From: Xiphophorus maculatus
Lineage: Eukaryota; Chordata; Actinopteri; Cyprinodontiformes; Poeciliidae
Length of the DNA stretch: 64,000 nt
Direction of reading: 5' to 3'
Assembly: GCF_002775205.1 (NCBI RefSeq)
Contig: NC_036459.1
Location: 538,492-602,491 of the forward strand
The notes beneath the pieces are model-generated. The model was not told the origin of the DNA, searched no databases, and worked only from the letters and a program-made list of their open reading frames with translations. Each line of letters begins with the position of its first letter. Position 1 is the first letter of the stretch. The position numbers and the translations under genes were made by a program. Of the stretch, positions 31,105-43,299 are shown piece after piece.

Positions 31105-32393
31105 GTTCCAGAGGTATCACTGTTTTTATTTCAGAGTGTCTGAGAAAAAAGGCACTAAACCAAACCGGGAGAGACGGAGGCGCTTAAATGAAACCGAACG
31201 TCACAGAAAACGCTGCAGGTAACCAGCAGCAGGAAACAACGCAAAGTTTCCCCCAATCACAAAACAGCAAAAATAAACGCAAGAGCTTCGTCTCCAAACA
31301 ATAACTGACTGATTATTGTGTTCAGGCCTTCATCTGCACAAAACCACAAGAATCATTTTCTAACAACAAAACAGTGATTATCAATAAGAGTTCAGTTAGT
31401 GATTAACATGTAGATCATTTATGCCAGTTTGAGAGGAAACAAAAACACGTGTCCATATTTTAAGGCAAATTTTTGACCCAAAAAAAACAACTACTAAATT
31501 TTGCAAACATTTTCTGTAAAATTTGCCTGAATGCAAATTAAATATTTTATAACAATAAAACAAAACATTTGTGACAGCAAGGAAATCAGTAGATTTTACT
31601 GAGAGTTATTTCAGGATATTTTAAGAAATTATTTCTGGAATGAAGTTGATCTGAAAATGAAAATAAATAAATTCTGGGTAAAAAAATAGGGACTTTTTTA
31701 GATTTGGTTCATTTTAAAAGAAAAAGCTTCAGTTTACAGGAATGAGGGATTTAACACCTGATTATAATTCGCAACATGCGAAATAAAACAAAAATACTCC
31801 TGAAATAAATTTTTATGGAAAAAAAAATCCCAGTTGAAGTTTTCTCATATTTTAGCTTTTCTCTCCCCAAAAACAAATGATCTAAATTTAAATTAAAGAT
31901 GAACGTCTTGGACAATTACTAAGTTGCAAAAATAAAGAAATTCATTTTGTTTGGCGAAACATGTCGTTCAGAAACAGTTTTCTAATTGTTTTATGAGGAA
32001 AATTTAGTGAAATGATTTTTTTTTGCATTTGGAAATACTTTTAGATACTTTTCTGTTCCACAAAAACGTGAAACTTTGATTTTATAAACTGCAAAGTTAC
32101 TGAAATATTGTGCAGTTTATAAATTGTTGTGTTTTTTCCTCAAGGCTCATAGCTTATTACACAATAGTTCAAGTATTTTCTGATTTATTATAATTTAATT
32201 TAAATGCAAGGAGAAGCTTTTTTCAGTGTCACATAATGGAGGTCAGAAAACGAAGCGAACAGAACCTAAAGAACGATCCGGAACGTTAGCGGCCGTTCAG
32301 TCCGCGCCGCAGCTTCCAGCAACAAAAACAGTTCTTCCTTCACACCGCAGGGGGCGGGGCTTGTTGGTCAGGCTCTGCTGTGATTGGACGGCT
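31105..32393 (-). other. rab3ip 3' untranslated region
   Basis: On the - strand, sequence after the stop codon runs without coding signal to AATAAA (+ strand TTTATT, 31125-31130), which is followed by a GT-rich stretch. This fits a 1.3-kb 3' UTR. The + strand frame at 32226-32501 is a shadow of this UTR and the last exon. Confidence 0.5.
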
Positions 32394-35300
32394 TCACAGC
32401 TGGTCCTTGTAGTACCCGAGCTTTGCGTAGGACATTTCCCTGCGGAGCTGCATCACCTCCCAGAACATCTGCTCTGCTGCAACAACAAGGTTTATTATTA
32501 GGACACAGTTTGATAAAGAAGACTTGTGAGGAGCCACAAATCTTTTGAATTAAAATCTACAATAGAAAATGTGTTTTTGTGTTTAAACATTCACTTTAGT
32601 TCTGTTTTTAGATGTTATTTGTTGAAAATGCTATAAAAAATTGTCTAAAAGTTACAAATTTCAAGCTGTGAGCTCTTGAAATTTAAGTCAAAACTTCTTG
32701 TTTAGTCAAACAGTCTTGGCCTAAAAAGTTGATTTTAATTCTGAAAAACAGAAAACTGAGAAAAAAGACCTGAAAAAATATTCCTGGTTGTTTTGTTAGT
32801 GTAATTATTAAAACAAAAACTATTTGAAAAACAGCTAAAATCTGCTTCTATTATTATATCTTTATTTAAATACATTAGTTGGTTCTTCATAACATCTGCT
32901 AAAGTTATTATGAGGTTTTAACATCTGATCTAGAAACAAACATGAAGGAAATATTTTTCATTTTTAAAGATAATTCTGTTCTGGAAAGTTAAACTGATTT
33001 TACTCCATTTATAATCAAACTGTTTAATGAACTCGGTGGATTTGATGTCAGACCAACAGAAAATTCCAGATTTAAATTCGGTTTTACAAATTAATTTCAA
33101 CCATTTGATCTCCAGTAGCAGTCAGTGTTGCAACGGTTCTGAAGGAGCCTCTGACTGAAGACTGTTTATAACAGGCTGATGAATACATCAGCTGCTAGCT
33201 GCTCCGCTAATCCACCTCCTTTGCTTTTGCTGCTCCTCTTTTTAATCTGGGGTCAGAGGTCAGGTGTTATTTGAGCTTTTCAGATTCTAATCAGCTGCTT
33301 CCAGAAAACAACCCAGAGTTGGTACATTCATAAAATCCACCGTCTGTTAATCTGGACGGGATTATTTAATCTGCTTACCGTCCTGCTGCTTGACCAAACC
33401 CTGGTGGATGTAGCGAATGTAGGTGAAGAAATTACACACCGCTGTGATCTGAGGAGGGACAGACGGCGTTACGGTTCGGACAACAGACACAAAAATCATT
33501 TAAATGAATCATTTTAGTCCTCAGACAACAAAATATTAGGATAAAATGCATCAGCATGGGGAAACTGCGCCCCCTTTTGGAGGATTTATTATTCTCAGAA
33601 CTCCTTCAGAGGCTTTTATTGTGAAACTTTAAAAACAGTCCTAATCTCAGTGATTTAATTCTGACAATGAATTCACTTTTTTAATAAAATGACTGAAATA
33701 AAACAACTTTAATATGTTTCTGAAAAAATTTTACTTCATTGATTTCACTCAAAATAATATTATTTTATTTTGTTTTGAAGTTTTAGTAATTATCTCAGGA
33801 TACAGGAGATAAAATAAATGATTCTCATGAAGAAAGAAGTAAAACATAAAACACTGAAAATGTAGAAATAGAAAATTAATTTATAATTTTTCCATTAATC
33901 ACTAAAATATTAAAATCAGATCTCAAAATCAAATTGTTCAGTTTGAATTTATTTATTCGGTATTTTCTTAGAGACAATAATTAAAACGAAACGTACAACA
34001 TCATTCTGCAAAAATTAAAACTTTATTGTCATATTGGGACTTTATTCTGGTAGCTTCATGACTTTATTTTTGTAATTATTTTTCTTCGGAGCGTTGCCCT
34101 AATTCTCCGATGTAGCTCAGCATGTTAGTGTGGGGAAAAAATCTATTATTATTATTTCAAAATTATAAAATCCACCTTACAATCAAAATGTGAAAAACCA
34201 AGATAAGACTAGCACATAATGTTGGAAGTTTCAGCTAAATTAATTATTGTAAGAACTGAGAAGAGAATTTGATCAAATGTGGTGATTTTGTTGCAGTGAC
34301 GGTTTAGTCCTGCAGGGGGCAGCGTCTGAACTTACTCTGTATCTGCAGAAAGGAGAAACGTAGTAATAGTTGGACGAGTCTCCGAACTTGATTCTGTGCT
34401 TACAGGTTTTGGTCTGACCGCTCAGGGCGCACTTTCTATCGGAGACAAAAACATTTCGCTTCAGAAACAGAATCAATCTGCAGATTAAAGGCGAGGAGAG
34501 AGGAAGGAGAAGAAGAGGAGAGGTCGGTTCTGATCGCTGGAGGAGAGAGTTAGAGGAGCGTTTGGAGGAGCCAGGCGGGGCGATGGAGTGCTGAGTCAGA
34601 CTTACGTGACGAGCGCCGCCCTTCGCCCGCTAGAGGAGGAATTAAGGGAAGATGAAGATGGAGTGAAAGTTCGATGGAGGAAGGGACAGGAAGAGGAAAT
34701 GTGTGTTTTCTCACTTTGGGCCGCCGCATTCCACCGCCGACGCTTTGACCACAGGAAGCGGCTGGAAACCCACCGGCTCCACGCTCAGCGTGTTCTGCTC
34801 CACGGCGTCCAAGATGGCCGAACCCAGCTGGAGGAGAGAAAACAAACTGAAAACCAGAGCCGGAAATTCAATTATTATTATTATTATTATTAAAGCTAAC
34901 TGATCACGGTTAGCTCGGTTTGTTAGCAGCGTGTAGCTCAGTGTGTTAGCAGTGTGTAGCTCAGTGTGTTAGCTCGGTTTGTTAGCAGTGTGTAGCTCAG
35001 TGTGTTAGCTCGGTATGTTAGCAGCGTGTAGCTCAGTGTGTTAGCAGTGTGTAGCTCAGTGTGTTAGCTCGGTTTGTTAGCAGCGTGTAGCTCAGTGTGT
35101 TAGCAGTGTGTAGCTCAGTGTGTTAGCTCGGTATGTTAGCAGTGTGTAGCTCAGTGTGTTAGCAGCATGTTAGCTCTGTATGTTAGCAGTGTGTAGCTGG
35201 GTGTGTTAGCTGGGTGTGTTAGCAACATGTTAGCTCGGTGTGTTAGCTCAGTGTGTTAGTAGTGTGTAGCTTGGTGTGTTAGCAGCATGTTAGCTCGGTA

Positions 35301-38174
35301 TGTTAGCAGCGTGTAGCTCGGTGTGTTAGCAGCATGTTAGCTCTGTATGTTAGCTGCGTGTAGCTCGGTGTGTTAGCTGGGTGTGTTAGCTCGGTTTGTT
35401 AGCAGCGTGTAGCTCAGTGTGTTAGCAGCATGTTAGCTCTGTATGTTAGCAGTGTGTAGCTGGGTGTGTTAGCTGGGTGTGTTAGCAACATGTTAGCTCG
35501 GTGTGTTAGCTCAGTGTGTTAGTAGTGTGTAGCTTGGTGTGTTAGCAGCATGTTAGCTCGGTATGTTAGCAGCGTGTAGCTCGGTGTGTTAGCAGCATGT
35601 TAGCTCTGTATGTTAGCTGCGTGTAGCTCGGTGTGTTAGCTTGGTATGTTAGCAGCATGTAGCTCAGTGTGTTAGCAGCATGTTAGCTCTGTATGTTAGC
35701 TGCGTGTAGCTCGGTGTGTTAGCTGGGTGTGTTAGCTCAGTGTGTTAGCAGCATGTTAGCTCAGTGTGTTAGCAACATGTTATCTCGGTGTGTTAGCAGC
35801 ATGTTAGCTCAGTGCGTTAGCAGCATGTTAGCTCACTATGCTAACTGTGTGTCAGTTCAGTCTCTGCACCTCGCTCTTGTTGAAGGCGAGGCAGGGGTGG
35901 ATGTCTTCCCGGTAAACTCTCTCCAGGAAGCCGCATCTCCGGTCCAGCGTCGGCGCCTCCTTCCACGCTTTAAACTCAGCAAACAGCTGACTGTCCACCT
36001 GCAGGAAACCAGCGCAACGTTAGCGAGGTTCAACACCGCAAAGCGTTTGGACAGACTCTGGGTCCGCACCTCCCTGCACTCCCTGACGATTGGCTGCGTG
36101 GCGGCCGGGTCGGGCTGCGACCCCAACATGGCGGACGAGGTGCTCTTGTTGCGGCTGTGGCCCCTCCTGAAGGGAGCCTTGGCTGCAGGCGGGAGCTCGG
36201 CGACGGGGGAGGTGGGGGAGGACAGGACCAGCGTCTTCAGGGCCTGGACCTCCGCCTGCAGGACGTCGATCTGACGGAGACATTTCTCTTTAGCCATCAG
36301 TAATTATCACATCTACATCTGATTCTGACGGGAAATACGACTCAGCAAAACAGGATTTCATTCTCACAGAGACAGAAAACAAAGTAAAATAAAAAGCAAA
36401 ATGTTCTGACAAAGTTTTCTTGAAATAATTTTGGTGATTCTAACTGAAACAAGAAAAATTTAGTCTGATTTAACTTCAGACTGTGAGGGGAAAAGTATGA
36501 AATTATCTGGTTTCAACTCCAAATTTAGGCTTTAATCAAACGTTAGATTGAACTTTATTACAAAACTGTTCAGTTTGAATATCAAACACTTTCCAAACCT
36601 TGAAAACACCAAAATCCAAGCACTTTCAAGGATTTCAAGCACCGTATGAATAAACCCACCTTGCCCAGGGCTTCCTTCAGCTGTTTCTCTGCGTTCGCCT
36701 GCTTCACGTTTGCCTCTCTCACCATCTTATGAGCCTCCTGGAAAACACAAACAAACCGTTTCATCGTTTAGCTCACCGCTAAAGTTCAAAACAAAAACAA
36801 ATGTCATAAAACGACGAAGAAAGCGACAAGAAATGAAGAAAACCACACAGGCACAGAGTCCCAGCTGCTTCTGGGAGGAAAAGTGAGAGGAAAAAGGTAC
36901 AAGTTTGTTTCCTTTTGTCCTGTTTCTGATAGGCTGCTGAGTGAGGAGAACAGGAAGCAGGAAGCAGACGAAGAGGAGGATGAGGAGGAGCGGTGAAGAA
37001 GAGGTGGACCGACCTGGAAGAGACTGGCGGTGAGTTCCTCCAGCTCCTGGCCGAGCTGGTCTCTGACTTTAGACAACCTCTCACACTCCTCATCCTTCAA
37101 CAGCAGCTCCTTACACACACCCACACCCACACACACACACACACCCACACACACACACCCACGCACACACACACACACATGCAGACACACACACCCACAC
37201 ACATGCAGACACACACACACACGTATATAAACCAGACAAACAGAAAACAACAGAAAAACATGCTAAATGAATGCATGGAAGCAAAATAACAGGAAATGGA
37301 GGTGAACCAAAAAAAATACACCTTTAATCTAACAACAAATATGGATTAAAATAAAATAAAATATGGAGATGCGGCACAAACCAACAGACTTTCAAAGTAA
37401 AATCTCCTGAATTATTATGTAGAACTGCAATTAACAATTAATTTAGTAAATGATTAATCGATTATTCTGATGAATAAAACTTTGAACTTTTCATTTAATC
37501 TTTTTTATACAATATTACAAATATATTACAATATTAAAAGATACAAACATTCAATTTAATTCCTTTCATTGCCTGAAATTCAACAGCAGCATTTCTTTAG
37601 TGAATATTTAATCATTTGAAGCAAATTATGCATTTTAGGCAATAAAATCTTTTATTTTCTTATTTCAAGAGGAAATTATTTGCATTTTTTTATGTATTTC
37701 TACGATTGTTTCACAGAAGTTTAATTGGTTTAATGAAAAATCTGCAGAAAGAGACAATTTTTTAATCCCATCAATCAATTAATCGTGAAAATAATCAATA
37801 ACTAAAATAATTATTAGCTACAAAATGTTTGTGTTTTTGTACAGTTTTGACTTAATTACTGCTCTGAATGTGTCGTTCTTTCAGAAAAAAGCCTTTCTAA
37901 AAGTCTGTTTACTCCAGTTAACGATTAATCACTGAATTAGTTGATTGATTAATTGATTAATAGCAATTAATCATTTCAGCTCTAACTAATGTGATACATT
38001 TTCTTAATTAAACATCTCCAGCTCAGTCAAACTGGATGGGGAATAAATGTGAACTGCCAATTCTCACATGGATTCAGATCTGGTCTTTGACTAGGCCACT
38101 CTGAGACATGAATCAGCTTTGATCTAAATTACTTTGGATCTCTGCCTGCATGTTCAGGTGAAGCTCAACCCCAG

Positions 38175-38249
<75 letters not shown>

Positions 38250-39485
38250 GTACCCTCTGAGCCTTGGCCAGCTCCTCCTTCAGCCTCTCGTATCCCTTCT
38301 CTCTGACCTCCATCACCGACGGGCTGCGTAGCCGCGACAGGCTGTCGCTCAGCGCGCTGCACTCGTCGCCGTCGTCCCCGGACAGGAAGCTGCCCTCGGC
38401 CGGCTCCGCCTCCAGGCCCGGCACGCTGCGTGAAAACAGCAACAGGAAGTGATCTCGCATCAGGACTGAGCCGCAGAGAAAAGCTTCGGTCGATTTCAGC
38501 TGCGCTACCTTCCATTGTGGCTGTGCCGCGGCGTGGAGTAAACCGGCTGCGTGGGGAGCTGATCAGCTCGCAGTGACGTGGGGAGGCCAGCAGGGGGCGG
38601 CCCCAAAGAGTGGGCGCGGTACAGGGAGGCGGGCGGGGCGCTGTGGCGGGCCGGGGGGCGCTGCTCTGCTTGGTTCTACAGAAGAAGATTGGAGGAGAGA
38701 AACCAGACGATGACCTCACACGTGAGAAAAAAATAGTCAAATACAAAATTCTTAAAGCTGCAGTTTGTAACTTTTATAAAAACTGTTTTACATATTTGAT
38801 AAAACATTCAGCATGTTTGCTATGAGAGAGATAATCTGTGAAAAGATCGATCTTTTCCTGAGCTGCTATCGCCGTCTGAAGAAATCCACCAAAAACAACC
38901 AATCTTAGCGCTGTCAATCATCCTCACGTACTAGCTGCTAAATATGTTAGTAATATAGAAACAACTTACTGCTACAGGTAAACCGTTTATCCAACATCAT
39001 GCTAACTAGCACCAACATTCATATGAGGCGTAGATGATTGACAGCACTAAGACCCGCCTCCTGGCTCTGATTGGTTGTTTCTGGGAGAAGGAATAGGAGC
39101 TACAGTTTTCTGTCTGATACTATACTGATACTTTCAATAACTATGTATAAAACACCTTCTATAAAGTGACATACTGCAGCTTTAATATTAAATAATAACA
39201 ATAATAAAACAAACAGCAAATTAATATTGTACATTTCTTTATCTGCTTCAGAATTAACTAAGCACTTATGTTTAAGATCTTTAAGGATTTCATAAAATTA
39301 TTAGTTTATTACTAAGCAGCTAAGTTTTGTATTTTTATTTAATGAATTTTGTGCCACTTTGATTGAAAGCCTGAGTTGGTTCCGGCTCCCCCTACCTGTC
39401 GGTCAGGTGTGGTGGGCGAGGCCAGGTTGACCTCGTGGAATCCCTCCAGCGCCTCGGCGTTGCTCTGAGCGCCGCTGCAGGCCAT
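32394..39485 (-). CDS. rab3ip: Rab3-interacting protein / Rabin8, Rab8 guanine exchange factor
   Basis: Eleven coding exons (- strand): 39485-39396, 38675-38509, 38425-38254, 37109-37014, 36737-36660, 36270-36070, 35998-35870, 34827-34715, 34435-34336, 33448-33379 and 32476-32394. All phases agree, giving 432 residues. Residues about 13-26 read [14 protein letters not shown] as in the family. A Sec2-type coiled coil spans about residues 122-217 ([49 protein letters not shown]). After it come TPFRRGH-like and RNKSTSSAM motifs and the C-terminal block [24 protein letters not shown], ending LGYYKDQL. Rabin8 loads GTP on Rab8 for exocytosis and cilium assembly. The RNKSTSSAM site marks the phosphorylated linker in mammals. 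Residues 31-85 are proline-rich and less conserved. GRAB (RAB3IL1) is the alternative; the N-terminal motif favours RAB3IP. Confidence 0.96.
33107..33245 (+). repeat. Dispersed repeat (CAGTAGCAGTCAGTG family) copy C
   Basis: Contains TCCAGTAGCAGTCAGTGTTG, GCCTCTGACTGAAGACTG and, 80 bases on, CTAATCCACCTCCTTTGC. It shares landmarks and order with copies at 58411-58800 and 60605-60740. Lies in a rab3ip intron. Confidence 0.7.
34912..35858. repeat. TTAGC minisatellite in rab3ip intron
   Basis: Nearly 950 bp of a variable unit such as GTTAGCAGTGTGTAGCTCAG and TGTGTTAGCTCGG, with higher-order blocks repeated (35170-35400 and 35430-35650 share long order). On the - strand it begins about 12 bases inside the intron that follows the exon 35998-35870. 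The + strand frame starting at 35729 is built from it and from antisense exon sequence. Confidence 0.95.
37113..37223. repeat. (AC)n/(GT)n tract abutting a rab3ip 3' splice site
   Basis: Interrupted AC dinucleotides on the + strand, hence GT-rich on the transcribed - strand, run directly up to the AAG acceptor of the exon 37109-37014. No ordinary pyrimidine tract is present. See the paired CA tract at the other end of the same intron (38176-38248). Confidence 0.9.
38176..38248. repeat. (GT)n/(CA)n tract next to a rab3ip 5' splice site
   Basis: About 36 GT repeats on the + strand. On the transcript they are CA repeats starting 5 bases after the donor GTACG of exon 38425-38254. Complementary in RNA to the tract at the 3' end of the same intron. 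Confidence 0.95.
38752..39185. mobile_element. TTAA-flanked MITE in rab3ip intron
   Basis: Ends are TTAAAGCTGCAGTTTGTAAC on the left and, reversed, TTAAAGCTGCAGTATGTCAC on the right, with TTAA at both outer edges. Interior inverted segments (TTAGCGCTGTCAATCATC about 38904 and GATGATTGACAGCACTAAG about 39033) also pair. This fits a nonautonomous piggyBac-like or related element. No coding sequence. Confidence 0.75.
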
Positions 39486-39527
39486 GGCAGCTGCTGTCAC
39501 ACATCATCCAGTCTGCAGACACACACA

Positions 39528-39910
39528 CTTCCTGCTTCACATCCCTACTTCCTGCTTCACATCCCAACTTCCTGCTTCACATCCATACTTCCTGCTTCAC
39601 ATCCCTACTTCCTGCTTCACATCCCTACTTCCTGCTTCACATCCCTACTTCCTGCTTCACATCCCTACTTCCTGCTTCACATCCCTACTTCCTGCTTCAC
39701 ATCCATACTTCCTGCTTCACATCCCTACTTCCTGCTTCACATCCCTACTTCCTGCTTCACATCCATACTTCCTGCTTCACATCCCTACTTCCTGCTTCAC
39801 ATCCCTACTTCCTGCTTCACATCCCAACTTCCTGCTTCACATCCCTACTTCCTGCTTCACATCCCTACTTCCTGCTTCACATCCCTACTTCCTGCTTCAC
39901 ATCCCTACTT
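39528..39910. repeat. 20-bp minisatellite ACTTCCTGCTTCACATCCCT
   Basis: Roughly 19 tandem copies of the 20-bp unit, nearly identical. Because 20 is not a multiple of three and no phase contains a stop, long + strand frames of 174 and 179 codons result; these are artefacts. The array lies just upstream (in transcription) of the rab3ip exon that holds the start codon. Confidence 0.97.
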
Positions 39911-40169
39911 CCTGTTCAGCTGCAGACAAAACGCCGAGTCTGCAGTTTATCCTTTATGATGTAGAAGTTCATGACAGAATCTGGCTGCTTGGGATCAAAA
40001 CCAGAAGAAATTTTAAAAACTGAAACTAATCTGTGGAACGCTGACGGATAAAAATGAAGTTTGATCCGTTAGGTTTGGAAAAGTTGGGAATGAATTCATG
40101 ATTCATTTTGTTTTCTAGACTCAAAATTCAAATTTTACTTTCAGACAATTTTCACAATAAAAAAATTAA

Positions 40170-40470
40170 GTAACACTTATTTGACGGGTAAGACTGACAA
40201 ACATGAAGGAGTCTTTATGAATGTCTGTTATCAAGTGACATTCGGTAAATAATAACACTTTAATGCAAAGTGGCTCGAAAAGTTGCAATAAAAGTCCCAA
40301 CGTTGCATTATTTTGTAAATAATGACACTTTAATGCAACTTTTAGAGCCACTTTGCATTAAAGTGTCATTATTTACCGTATATCACTTGATGACATCAGT
40401 CAGACATTCATAAAAACGCCTTCATGTTCATCACAGATGTCATGTCAGTCTCATGAACACCATCAAATAA
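40170..40470. mobile_element. Long foldback MITE
   Basis: The left half (AACATGAAGGAGTCTTTATG, CAAGTGACATTCGGTAAATA, CACTTTAATGCAAAGTGGCT) is repeated in reverse complement by the right half, so nearly the whole 300 bp forms an imperfect palindrome around 40305. The outer end reads TAACACTTATTTGACGG. Typical of a very common fish MITE type; superfamily not assigned. Confidence 0.8.
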
Positions 40471-40602
40471 AACCGAAAACGTTTCAGATGAATTTACTGC
40501 AGACGTTTTTAAACTGGTTTGGCTTTAGACAAGACAGCAGGAGTAGACCACTGCAGGACGGACGTTCAGGTGGACAGACGGACTAACGGACAGTGACGGT
40601 AC

Positions 40603-40666
40603 CATGTTCAGCTCTGGATGGAGTCCAGCAGGTTCTGGTTCCAGGTCAGCACCAACAGTCCTTCAC
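40603..40666 (-). other. Candidate noncoding exon of rab3ip
   Basis: On the - strand a 64-base segment lies between an acceptor CTCAG at its start and a donor GTACCG after AACATG. It could be an untranslated exon between the promoter exon and the start-codon exon (acceptor GTCTGCAG next to 39512). Support is splice-site appearance only. Confidence 0.3.
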
Positions 40667-43299
40667 CTGAGACACACAGAGAAACCAGTTACTGTCCCAG
40701 TTACAGCAAGCTGGGAATAAAACTCCATGAATGAATCCATCCCGGATCGAACAGTTACAAACGCTGATTCCTAAATCCTCCTGGTTTTGAGCAGAAACGA
40801 AGGACGGCTGTGCTGCCCTGGGTTTGGCCTGGCAGGCAGCAAGCATCATGTGATTCATGGAGTTTCTGAAGCAGCCTGACCAACCAAGATTCTGATCCAC
40901 TTCCATTTTCCTGACTCAACAAAACACCGAACAGGCGCAGAAACATTTACTGAGATACCTGAGGATGCATGTGTGCAGAAACCATCAACTTTAAAGCTTC
41001 TCTCTCCTGCCCTTTTTTGGTGTTTCCCTAATTTTTAACCCATTTTATTTTTGCCTGTTTTTCCTTTTTTCTCTGTTCTGTTCATTCCTTTCTGTTTCCC
41101 CTCTCTTCCTTTAATGCAGTTAAGATGATTTTCCTCTCTTGGTCTCAGTCTTTCTAACAAACAGAAGAAAGTTGGACAGTAAATCTGGTTGCATCCAGAG
41201 GAACTAGATGAACATAAATCCGTCTCTGCACTCGGCCTCCAGCAGATCTTTAACAAAATGGGATAAATTCAGTTAAATGAATTTAAACAATAAAGGTATT
41301 TCACATCTGAACTGCTGGTTCTGAGTTTTACTTCTTGACTAAATAAATAAATGATTATTCAGAGTCCAACAGCAGATCCTTTGTAGTTCAGGGATTGAAG
41401 AGGCAGTGAAACTGTTTCTGGGAATTTAATGGGAAAATAAAACATCCCAGTTCAGGAATGTTTATGATGTTTATAAATAAACCGGTTTCTCTCTGCTGTT
41501 CGACCTCCAGCAGGAACTCGGACAGGAAGTGGAAACCGGATCGACGGCGGCTCTGTTTTCTGCTCCACACCGGTCTCACCTGACGGACAGGTGGGAGCGT
41601 CCTGCTGTGAGACGGAGCCGCGGCTAACGCTACGCCTGTCAACCTTCAGCTGGGAACCAGGAAGTGTCGGAGCGATCTGATTGGCCAGCAGGTTCCTGAG
41701 TCACAGCAATGAAACGCTCCGACAGCAGCTGTACAAATATTAAAAAATATTTTAAAAATGTGTTTAAGAAAAATCAGAATCTGAACTTCAATGTTTATTG
41801 AATTCTTCACATATTCTGAATTATTCTGAAACTAATTTATTTTATAATACTCCATATAATCCCACCGCAAAAATGAAAATACATTTTAAGATAATTTATT
41901 AGAAAAGAATAAATATGTTAAATAAATACAATTCTTTGAATAAAAACCTGTCTCACCGACTCTATAATAATCAATAGTCTTATTTTATTCATTTAATTTT
42001 AAAAAGCTCAAATCAAACCATTGGTAGGAATAAAATAAATGTGACTATTTTAATAAAAACTAACAAAACATGGATAATAAAAATAAAACAAATTATTTTG
42101 CTTTACGTTATAATAAACCCAGGTGAAAAATGTAAACAAATTTTAAAATTATTATTATTACTATTACTACTAGTACTCATTACCAATTAAAAATGTGTAT
42201 AGAATAATCCAAAGTATTTTAGTTTTTGATTTTATTTAAAAAAATTAAAAATATATATTTTAAATCAGAGCTTTGGTTGAAATAAAAACAGTAAATAAAC
42301 ATGGATGATAAATTGAGTAATTTAAATTTAAATACTCATTTTCATTCCTACTCCACTTAATTCTACACAAAAATATATTTTTTTTAAATTATTTGCTAAA
42401 AATTAATTTACTTATTGCTGAGGTGACATATTAAAATATAATCAAATTAATGCACTTTTACTTTATTACTTTTTCAAGAAAGAACATTTTTACTTTCAAA
42501 TCAAAAGTTTTGGCAAAAAATTTAACATTTAAAACATTAAAATAAGATCTAAAGAGAACAGTGTGATAATTAGTTTCTAATTTGCGTCTTATTTTTTAAA
42601 TATCTTCAATTATTTTATAGATTTATTAAATTATTCTACATGCACCACATATTTTACTGCATGTCTGTTTTTGCTGCATTTTAGACTCTTTAAAATAAAA
42701 TTTTAATATCTGACAGAACCTGAAATCAGAAATTTAAACAAATAAAACTTTAAATCCACCAATTTTATATTTGAAATAATCCAATAAATGTAAATAAAAT
42801 CAGCATTAAGTCGTTTAAATCAGGCCCAGGTTGCTGAAAACCTGCGTAAACACACCAGCTGCCATGACGGTGACACGCTGACAGCTCAGGTGAAACACCA
42901 CCTGTCTGAAACCGACCAATCGCTGCTCTCCTTTCGGCCCGTCTCCATGGCGACCGGGCCTGGAAAGCCGTGGTAACCCGACACTGCCGATCACAGATCC
43001 AGTTACTGGCTCATCCCGACGTGTCTATTTACCCGTCACACATGGAAACACCAGCAGTTTCACTTATTCACACCAGGCAGAACATTATGACCACAAACAG
43101 CAGCAGGAACATGGTGTCCGTTAAACGTCACAGCATTCGCCCTGACCTGCTGCTGCATCAGTCTTTACCTTCAAACAACACCTGAACTTTGACCCCCAAA
43201 ATCCAGAGAAGTTAAGAATAAGGCAGTTCAAATCATCATGACAAAAGAGCTTATCCCCTACTCCAACATCTTTCTAATCATACAAGCAGACAGAGATTC

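Noticed and set aside
35729-36274. 181-codon + strand frame starting with MLAQCVSS repeats
   Set aside because: It begins in the TTAGC minisatellite and continues antisense through two rab3ip exons.
36804-37321. Cys/Val-rich frames on the - strand
   Set aside because: Generated by the interrupted GT dinucleotide tract; only 37014-37109 is real coding sequence.
39435-40023. Two overlapping + strand frames of 174 and 179 codons with repeats of LLHIPTSCFTS
   Set aside because: They are produced by a 20-bp minisatellite that has no stop in any + strand phase. They overlap the antisense rab3ip start exon and have no splice or promoter context.
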